This document shows positions 6,197 to 10,886 of a stretch of DNA of 10,886 nucleotides, one piece after another. Where the stretch lies: assembly GCA_025964635.1 (NCBI GenBank), contig JAOPYP010000242.1, positions 1 to 10,886 on the forward strand, in the 5' to 3' direction. This DNA is from Actinomycetes bacterium. Lineage in GTDB: Bacteria > Actinomycetota > Actinomycetes > Streptosporangiales > Streptosporangiaceae. How positions within the stretch are numbered: position 1 is the first letter of the stretch; every line of letters begins with the position of its first letter. The notes beneath the pieces were generated by a model, which worked only from the letters and a program-made list of their open reading frames with translations, was not told the origin of the DNA and did not search any database. The position numbers and the translations under genes were made by a program.

Positions 6197-7543
6197 TCAT
6201 CGGACCCGCTTCACGGGCAGGATGGCGGCGGCTCCGATGATGGCGCAGACTCCGGCCACCCCGTACAGCACGCCGTAGCTGCCGCCGCCAATGGCCAGGA
6301 TGGCCGGCGCGATCCCCGGCGCGATGGAAAACGGGAGAGCGCCGGCCATGTTGAACACGCCGAGATCCTTGGCGGCGTTGCCCTTGTCCGGCAGCACGTC
6401 AACCGCCAGCGCGAGGTCGACGGCCACATACACGCCGAAGCCGAGTCCGCCGATGGCCATGCCGACGAGAAAACCGTTGAAGTTGCTGGCGGTGGCGATC
6501 ACGAACATCGCCACGCCGTACACAACCGACGCGGTGAGCACGAAGATCTTCCGCCGGCCCGTCCGGTCCGAGAGCTTGCCGCCGATGAGGGAGGCGGCGA
6601 CGACGACGACGGACTGGGCCAGCGTGCCAAGGAATATCTGCTGCGGTACATCGGCCTTGGCGCTGCCCAGCTTTCCCAGCAGGTAGTAGGCCTGGTAGGT
6701 AGCCAGGAAGGCGTAGGCCAGAACAAACATGAAGCGGCTGGCGAAAGCCCAGGCGAAGTCTGGGTTCTTCCGCGGATTGACGTAAAACGTGCTGGCGAAT
6801 TCCCGCAGCGACCAGGCCGGCTTGTCCGCCTTGGCCAGCCGGCGATCTTTCAGCGTGACCGCGAAGAGCAGGATGAAAAACCCGCCGATCGCGCATGGGA
6901 CCAGGAACATCGCGAGCTGGTTGCCGGTGAACAGTTTGACCAGGAAGGTGCCGGTCACCGACGCGATAGGCACGCAGACACCCAGGACACCGGCGACCAG
7001 GCCGCGTTGAGCAGCCGGGACCTGGTCTGGCAGCACCGCCACCTCGGCGGCGAGCAGGGCGTTGAAGAACAGCTGGGCCATGCACCATCCGACGAGGACC
7101 ACCGCGATGCTGGGTGCCAGCGCGACTATGAGGATGCCGAGGGAACCACCCAGCAGGCCGATGACCATCCATGGCCGCCGCATGCCCAGCCGCGACGAGG
7201 TGCGGTCGCTCATCTTGCCGAAGAACGGATTAGCGAAGATTGCCAGCAGGGCGGCGATCCCGGCGACAAGCGCCAAGCTTTTCGGTGCCTGTTTGATCCC
7301 CACGAGCGCGTTGACCTTCAAGGCCAAGGTGACCAGCAGGGGCGCGAGGAACATCAGGGAGGTGCTGATGTACGCCAGCGTGAACAGCGCGATGAAACCC
7401 CATCCGACCCGGTGTGCCACGGGTGACTCAGGCTCCAGCGCGGCCTCGGCCGCGGTTCGGTACTTCAATCCGTCCAGCCCGGCGGTGGGAGGCAGACGCG
7501 GGTAGGCGGGGAGGCCATCCCCGGGAGCGGGCACGTCGGGCAT
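6197..7543 (-). CDS. MFS transporter, SLC45/sugar-type
   Basis: This is a 448-residue integral membrane protein with about 12 hydrophobic helices, the first at about 48-70 after a long proline-rich cytoplasmic N-terminus. The loop 2-3 motif GKMSDRTSSRLGMRRPW (109-125) and its repeat in the second half, GKLSDRTGRRK (322-332), are the major facilitator superfamily signature. The extended first motif with R-x-G-x-R-R-P resembles the SLC45/GPH-like sugar transporters, so a sugar or glycoside is a reasonable guess for the substrate, though not shown by sequence alone. I chose the ATG at 7543 because GAGGGG lies just upstream on the minus strand; an in-frame ATG at 7642 would add 33 residues without transporter character. 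It ends 35 bases from the convergent LuxR-family gene. The upstream region holds a cluster of GTGAT/ATCAC half-sites (7698-7741). Confidence 0.92.
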   Translation of the reverse strand: MPDVPAPGDGLPAYPRLPPTAGLDGLKYRTAAEAALEPESPVAHRVGWGFIALFTLAYISTSLMFLAPLLVTLALKVNALVGIKQAPKSLALVAGIAALLAIFANPFFGKMSDRTSSRLGMRRPWMVIGLLGGSLGILIVALAPSIAVVLVGWCMAQLFFNALLAAEVAVLPDQVPAAQRGLVAGVLGVCVPIASVTGTFLVKLFTGNQLAMFLVPCAIGGFFILLFAVTLKDRRLAKADKPAWSLREFASTFYVNPRKNPDFAWAFASRFMFVLAYAFLATYQAYYLLGKLGSAKADVPQQIFLGTLAQSVVVVAASLIGGKLSDRTGRRKIFVLTASVVYGVAMFVIATASNFNGFLVGMAIGGLGFGVYVAVDLALAVDVLPDKGNAAKDLGVFNMAGALPFSIAPGIAPAILAIGGGSYGVLYGVAGVCAIIGAAAILPVKRVR

Positions 7544-7670
7544 TGCTTCCCCTCGAGGCGGTATGGAGCCAGGCGGCTGCAGGGCACAAACGCGCGCGCG
7601 GTCGGTCACGATCTGCAGGCACTCGGAGCTCCGCATGGCCATCCCCGCCCCTGCCTCCGGCGATGGCCCA

Positions 7671-7686
7671 GCCCGGGAGCCCGGGC
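7671..7686. repeat. Tandem CCCGGG palindrome in the divergent spacer
   Basis: GCCCGGG-AG-CCCGGGC (7671-7686) is a perfect 16-base inverted repeat next to the ATCAC/GTGAT cluster, between the divergent transporter and 79-residue-protein genes. In this G+C-rich region it could be chance; a secondary regulatory site is possible. Confidence 0.2.
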
Positions 7687-7697
7687 GAACGGCCTGA

Positions 7698-7741
7698 TCA
7701 TCACATCAATCACCACACGTGGTGATGCGTCCTCATCACAT
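7698..7741. promoter_or_regulatory. Cluster of ATCAC/GTGAT half-sites in a divergent promoter region
   Basis: A perfect inverted repeat, ATCACCAC-AC-GTGGTGAT (7709-7726), is flanked on each side by the direct repeat TCATCACAT (7698-7706 and 7733-7741). Four ATCAC/GTGAT half-sites therefore fall in 44 bases that are A+T-richer than their surroundings. The cluster lies 155 bases upstream of the MFS gene and 85 bases upstream of the 79-residue protein gene, so one regulator could control both divergent units. No regulator gene lies between them. The factor is unknown; GTGAT-type palindromes suit several one-component families. Confidence 0.55.
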
Positions 7742-7825
7742 TGCCTTCTACCTTTCGATCAACCAGCGAACCTCCGGAACGCCGGCTGAGATCCATCCAG
7801 CCAGGCAAAAGCTGAAGGGAGGACC

Positions 7826-8065
7826 ATGAGCGAAATATCGGCCGGCCCTCATCACAACCCGGGACGGTACGAAATCCGCCTCAAGGGGCACCTCGATTCC
7901 CGATGGGCCGCCTGGTTTGACGGACTGAGCCTCACCAACGAGAACGACGGCACCACCGTCATCCATGGCCCGGTAGCCGATCAGGCCGCACTGCATGGCC
8001 TGCTCCAGAAGGTGCGCGACATAGGCCTGCCCCTGGTTTCGGTCACTCAGGTCCAGCCTGACTGA
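7826..8065 (+). CDS. Conserved small protein of unknown function (79 residues)
   Basis: This is a small soluble protein with no membrane segment or signal peptide. After about 14 variable residues it has YEIRLKGHLDSRWAAWFDGL (15-34), a strand and turn reading DGTTVIHGPVADQAAL, and a helix-strand end GLLQKVRDIGLPLVSVTQVQ. I recognise this pattern from short uncharacterised actinobacterial and related proteins, often beside regulators or DUF4386 genes, but know of no assigned function. The compact alternating strand-helix pattern suggests a small alpha+beta binding or regulatory domain, which is inference. The ATG at 7826 is well supported by GAAGGGAGG at 7814-7822. The DUF4386 gene starts 55 bases after its stop with no hairpin between, so the two are likely co-transcribed from the promoter region near the ATCAC/GTGAT cluster. 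Confidence 0.85.
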   Translation: MSEISAGPHHNPGRYEIRLKGHLDSRWAAWFDGLSLTNENDGTTVIHGPVADQAALHGLLQKVRDIGLPLVSVTQVQPD

Positions 8066-8120
8066 CCGGGTGCCTGCCATCGAGCCCGGGTAACTCATCA
8101 ATCCAGCCAAGGAGCCCACC

Positions 8121-8888
8121 ATGACGACCACCATGCGAGTCACAGCACCGAAAAGAGTCCCGATGGACTCAATGAGGAAGACCGCGCTCGTCGCGGGCGT
8201 CTTCTACCTGATCACCTTCATCTCGATCCCCACGCTCGCCCTCTACGGCCCCGTGAAGAACCACCGGGACTGGATCCTCAGCTCCGGCTCCCACACGGGC
8301 GTGCTGGTGGGGTGCTTCCTTGAGCTGATCGTCGCCCTGGCCGGCATCGGCACCGCCGTCACGCTGTACCCGGTGGTCAAGCGGCAGCACGAAGGCGCCG
8401 CGCTTGGCTTCGTCACCGCCCGCGTCCTTGAAGCCAGCATGATCTTCACCGGCGTCGTCAGCCTGCTGTCGCTGGTGACCTTGCGACAAAATCTGGGTGG
8501 AGCGACCGGAGCAAATGCGGCCACGCTTGTAGCCACCGGCGCGTCGCACGTCGCGGTCTACAACTGGACGTTCCTGCTCGGGCAGAGCCTCATGCCAGCC
8601 ATCAACGCACTGCTGCTGGGCTCCTTGATGTACCGGTCCCGGCTCGTGCCCCGTGTCATTCCCGTGATGGGACTCATCGGAGCCCCAATACTCGTCGCCT
8701 CGGTCATCACAGCCTTGTTCCGCACCGACCACCAGATCACCGTGCTCGCGTTGGGCTTCCTCCCGGTGGCTGCCTGGGAGTTCTCACTTGGCGTCTGGCT
8801 GGTCGTCAAAGGCTTCAGGCCCTGCCCCATCGCAACCGGAATGACCGCAGCCGACACCGCGCCCGCCTACCACGAGGTCACCGTCTAA
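8121..8888 (+). CDS. DUF4386 family membrane protein
   Basis: This 255-residue protein has six likely transmembrane helices, at about residues 21-42, 60-84, 95-121, 148-170, 176-199 and 206-229. It has the DUF4386 pattern: an N-terminal RKTALVAGVFYLITFISIP, later RVLEASMIFTGVVSLLSL, and YNWTFLLGQSLMPAINALLL around 147-166. Function in the family is unknown; it lies in the cytoplasmic membrane. AAGGAG at 8109-8114 supports the ATG at 8121; a second in-frame ATG at 8163 is possible but less well placed. It follows the 79-residue protein gene by 55 bases and is followed by a strong terminator hairpin. A short hydrophilic C-terminal tail (about 231-255) extends past the last helix. Confidence 0.88.
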   Translation: MTTTMRVTAPKRVPMDSMRKTALVAGVFYLITFISIPTLALYGPVKNHRDWILSSGSHTGVLVGCFLELIVALAGIGTAVTLYPVVKRQHEGAALGFVTARVLEASMIFTGVVSLLSLVTLRQNLGGATGANAATLVATGASHVAVYNWTFLLGQSLMPAINALLLGSLMYRSRLVPRVIPVMGLIGAPILVASVITALFRTDHQITVLALGFLPVAAWEFSLGVWLVVKGFRPCPIATGMTAADTAPAYHEVTV

Positions 8889-8894
8889 ACCCTT

Positions 8895-8933
8895 CGAACA
8901 CGGCCGGGCCCGCCAAGGGCCCGGCCGTGTTCG
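8895..8933. terminator. Strong bidirectional hairpin terminator
   Basis: A perfect 17-base-pair stem (8895-8911 with 8917-8933) closes a GCCAA loop. It sits between the convergent DUF4386 gene (stop at 8886-8888) and the RibD-C/DHFR-like gene (stop at 8938-8940). The stem is very G+C-rich and lacks a long T-run, as is common for actinomycete terminators. Its position suits termination from both sides. Confidence 0.85.
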
Positions 8934-8937
8934 TTGA

Positions 8938-9474
8938 TCAGCTGGCGGGGCCGTAGACCAGGTGCAGGACGCCGGTGCTGAATGCCGTCGAGTCGATCAG
9001 GCGGAGCTGGACCTTCTCGCCGGGTTCGAACAGGCGCTTGCCGGCGCCCACCGCCACGGGATGGACGAGCAGGTGCAGCTCGTCGACCAGCCCCTCCTGC
9101 AGCAGCCACCGGACGAGGGTGGCGCTGCCGGTCACGCCGAGCTGCTTCTCCTGCTTCAGCTTGAGCAATTCCGCCTTGACGTCGCCGCTGACCACTGTGG
9201 AGTTCTCCCAGTCGGCCTTGTCCAGCGTCGTCGATACGACGTACTTCGGGGTGCCGTTCATCTGGGCGGTTATCGGGTCGGCCGGGTCGGCGCTGGGCCA
9301 GTAGGCGGCGAACTCGTCGTAGGTCTGCCGGCCCAGCAGCATCGCGTCGTTGCCGGCCATCATCCCGCCGACCGCCGCGCCCATTTCGTCGTTGAAGTAG
9401 CCGCCTTGCCACGTCTGCGGCGCTTCGATCACACCGTCGAGCGCGATGAACAGTCCAGCGTTGATCGATCCCAT
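8938..9474 (-). CDS. Dihydrofolate reductase family protein (RibD C-terminal domain)
   Basis: This 178-residue protein has the RibD-C/DHFR-like Rossmann-type fold, which binds NADPH in related enzymes. Landmarks are ALDGVIEAPQ at 11-20, LLGRQTYDEFAAYWP at 46-60, NGTPKYVVSTTL at 73-84, GSATLVRWLLQEGLVDELHL at 116-135, and HPVAVGAGKRLF at 138-149. These standalone proteins are common in actinobacteria; a reductase activity is assumed, the substrate is not known, and they should not be taken as true folate reductases. Minus-strand AAGGAG just before the ATG at 9474 supports the start. It is the last gene of a three-gene operon, 14 bases after the SRPBCC gene, and ends at the hairpin at 8895-8933. 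Confidence 0.92.
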   Translation of the reverse strand: MGSINAGLFIALDGVIEAPQTWQGGYFNDEMGAAVGGMMAGNDAMLLGRQTYDEFAAYWPSADPADPITAQMNGTPKYVVSTTLDKADWENSTVVSGDVKAELLKLKQEKQLGVTGSATLVRWLLQEGLVDELHLLVHPVAVGAGKRLFEPGEKVQLRLIDSTAFSTGVLHLVYGPAS

Positions 9475-9488
9475 TGTTTCTCCTTGGG

Positions 9489-10223
9489 TCAGAGTCCGGC
9501 CAGCCAGGTCTTCCACGCCTGGCTGGCCTGCTTCTCGTCGGTGTCGGAAAAGACGTGATGGCCGAGTACGAAGCTGCCGAAATAGCCTTGGATGAACCGG
9601 TAGAGGCCGTTCGCGGTACGGATGCCCAGGGCCTGGGAATTGACGAAGTCGACCAGCCCGTCGAGGCGGGGAACGCCCGGCACCGCCAGCCGTACCGGGT
9701 CGCCGGCCGCCGGCTGGTCGCCCAGGCCGAGCCCGGCCCGCAGCGCCGCCCACGCCGCCGGCCAGTCCGCGACCGGTGGCCCGGTGACGTTGACGGGTGT
9801 GGCGAAGCGCCCGGCGAAGTGGTCCAGGTACGCGACCAGCGTCTGGAAGTACATGTCGCCGCCGGCGGTCATCGCTTCGAACTCGTCCTCCCAGTCATCG
9901 CCGGGAAGGAAGCCGCTGGCGATCAGCCGTAGCACCGCGCTGCCCTGGTCCCGGCCTTCGATGAGGTACTCGAAGGCGATGAACCGCCCGCCCGGCCCGT
10001 CGCTGCGGTAGGCGAAATGGCTCGGCGGGTCCCACGCAGTGACCGTGCCGGTGGACACAAAGCCGCCGACGTCGGTGGTCACCGAGCCTGCTGGTCCCGG
10101 GTCCACCTGGTTGCGGCCCATGAACCAGGAGTCGATGCCCGGCCCGGTCGCGATGGCGGCCCAGACCTCGTCGGCCGAGGCGGCGACGACGGCCTCGTCG
10201 CGCTCCTCCCACGCGTGTCCCAT
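9489..10223 (-). CDS. SRPBCC domain protein (AHSA1-like) with C-terminal extension
   Basis: This 244-residue protein has a START/AHSA1-type SRPBCC domain at about residues 5-138: VAASADEVWAAIATGPGIDSWF at 13-34, then GTVTAWDPPSHFAY at 59-72 and a C-terminal helix QTLVAYLDHFAGRF at 127-140. The fold makes a deep hydrophobic ligand pocket. Residues 145-244 are an extension with IRTANGLYRFIQGYFGSFVLG at about 201-221, also seen in other AHSA1-like proteins next to ArsR regulators; I do not recognise a separate function for it. The ATG at 10223 starts 1 base after the stop of the upstream ArsR-type gene, so translation is coupled; the GAGGAG at 10231-10236 (minus strand) lies within that upstream gene. 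ArsR-SRPBCC pairs are a recurring actinobacterial arrangement, and the SRPBCC protein may handle the ligand or stress the regulator responds to. Confidence 0.92.
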   Translation of the reverse strand: MGHAWEERDEAVVAASADEVWAAIATGPGIDSWFMGRNQVDPGPAGSVTTDVGGFVSTGTVTAWDPPSHFAYRSDGPGGRFIAFEYLIEGRDQGSAVLRLIASGFLPGDDWEDEFEAMTAGGDMYFQTLVAYLDHFAGRFATPVNVTGPPVADWPAAWAALRAGLGLGDQPAAGDPVRLAVPGVPRLDGLVDFVNSQALGIRTANGLYRFIQGYFGSFVLGHHVFSDTDEKQASQAWKTWLAGL

Positions 10224-10224
10224 C

Positions 10225-10839
10225 TCAGGACTCCTCGTCCTCGGTGCCATCCGCCACCCGGCTGTCGAGCGCCGGATGAACGGCGACAACGACGCGGAAC
10301 TTTCGCCCGCCCTGGGCTGCGTCGTCGTGGTACTTGCCAACCAGGCCGATCACCGCGTTCGTGAGTTCCCCGGCGAAGGCGGCCCGGTCGGCCGCGGAGG
10401 CGAACCTCACCTCACCGTCGAGCGCAAATGTGGATACCCGCTTGCCCGCCCGGGTCGCCCCGGTGATCAGGGCCCCCACATCGCTGACCAGCCGGGCCGC
10501 GACGGCAAGCAGCCAGCGCGCGGAGAGCCGGTCGGGTGAGCGCTGCGGATCGGGCGCGACCGCGGCCAGCGCGGCGGGTGAGATGACGTAGGACGACGCG
10601 GTCGCTCGCAGCACCCGCTCGGTCATGTTGCCCCTGCGCCGCTCCTCGACCAGCTCAACCAGGCCGTGCCGCTCCAGTTCGCGCAGGTGGTAGTTCACCT
10701 TCTGCCGGGGCAGGCCGATCCGGGCCGCCAGGCTGCTGGCCGAGCCCGGCTCGGCCAGCTCGGCCAGTAGTTGCGCCCGGAGGGGATCCAGCGTGGCCTC
10801 CGCCGCCGCCGCATCCTCGATCACCGCCACGTCCAACAT
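10225..10839 (-). CDS. ArsR-type helix-turn-helix transcriptional regulator
   Basis: This 204-residue regulator has a winged helix-turn-helix of the ArsR (HTH_20) type. LDPLRAQLLAELAEPGSASSLAARIGLPRQKVNYHLRELERHGLVE covers residues 17-62, with recognition helix PRQKVNYHLRELERHGL (44-60). The wing VEERRRGNMTERVLRA follows. Residues about 85-204 form a larger C-terminal domain than in small metal-sensing ArsR repressors. I see no CxC metal-binding motif and no cysteine at all, so this is not a classical arsenic or metal sensor. It is the first gene of the ArsR-SRPBCC-RibD-C operon. The GACAA/TTGTC repeats at 10857-10879 upstream of its ATG overlap a likely -35 and suggest autoregulation. Confidence 0.93.
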   Translation of the reverse strand: MLDVAVIEDAAAAEATLDPLRAQLLAELAEPGSASSLAARIGLPRQKVNYHLRELERHGLVELVEERRRGNMTERVLRATASSYVISPAALAAVAPDPQRSPDRLSARWLLAVAARLVSDVGALITGATRAGKRVSTFALDGEVRFASAADRAAFAGELTNAVIGLVGKYHDDAAQGGRKFRVVVAVHPALDSRVADGTEDEES

Positions 10840-10856
10840 GCCGACAGCCTCTCACC

Positions 10857-10879
10857 GACAATCAATCTTGTCAAGACAA
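10857..10879 (-). promoter_or_regulatory. Operator-like GACAA/TTGTC repeat over the likely -35 of the ArsR operon
   Basis: Three half-sites lie in a row on the plus strand: GACAA (10857-10861), six bases, TTGTC (10868-10872), two bases, GACAA (10875-10879). On the minus strand TTGACA (10874-10869), a consensus -35, sits in the middle of this array. The ArsR-type gene starts at 10839, and a plausible ribosome-binding site (GAGAGG) lies just before it. No clear -10 is visible, so the exact promoter is uncertain. The arrangement would let the regulator occupy the -35 and repress its own operon. Confidence 0.5.
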
Positions 10880-10886
10880 ACTTTCT

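Noticed and set aside
7544..7642. Upstream ATG of the MFS gene adding 33 residues
   Set aside because: The extra segment is hydrophilic with no family character, and GAGGGG precedes the ATG at 7543 at normal distance.

Overview
The window comes from a high-G+C genome. Codons end mostly in G or C, genes are tightly packed, ribosome-binding sites are GGAG-type, and several families here (LAL-type LuxR regulators, an ECF42-like sigma factor with a DGPF partner, DUF4386) are typical of Actinobacteria. I read it as a soil-type actinomycete chromosome and cannot name the genus. I see no RNA gene, insertion sequence, phage gene or CRISPR array.

Layout, left to right. (1) Bases 1-76 hold the first 25 codons of a response regulator, minus strand, cut by the window edge. 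(2) 265-3124, plus strand: a YCII/DGPF-domain protein and an ECF42-like sigma factor with a long C-terminal extension are coupled 2 bases apart. A YceI-family lipocalin-like protein and a SnoaL-like protein follow. The same bipartite element, TGTCCC-N9-TGCTCGTTCGTC, lies before the DGPF gene and again just after the sigma-factor stop codon, before yceI. Its ends look like the -35 (TGTC..) and -10 (CGTC) of an ECF promoter, so the sigma factor probably drives both its own operon and the yceI (perhaps also SnoaL) unit. (3) 3399-6161, plus strand: a 920-residue MalT/LAL-type LuxR regulator with an N-terminal ATPase. (4) 6197-7543, minus strand: a 12-helix MFS transporter related to the sugar/SLC45-type group, convergent with the regulator. 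(5) A 282-base divergent region with a cluster of ATCAC/GTGAT half-sites separates the transporter from a plus-strand pair: a 79-residue conserved small protein and a six-helix DUF4386 membrane protein. (6) A strong perfect hairpin at 8895-8933 separates that pair from a minus-strand three-gene operon read from 10839 down to 8938: ArsR-type HTH regulator, SRPBCC (AHSA1-like) protein, and RibD-C/dihydrofolate-reductase-like protein. A GACAA/TTGTC operator-like repeat overlaps the likely -35 of this operon.

Overall this is a patchwork of small, self-regulated accessory units: one sigma-factor circuit, one large ATP-dependent activator, one ArsR circuit and one probable divergent operator. All the families are known. 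The best candidate for something not fully described is the sigma-factor circuit with its duplicated promoter element, including a possible leaderless 42-codon reading frame starting 8 bases after the second element. I found no clear evidence of a wholly new multi-gene system.
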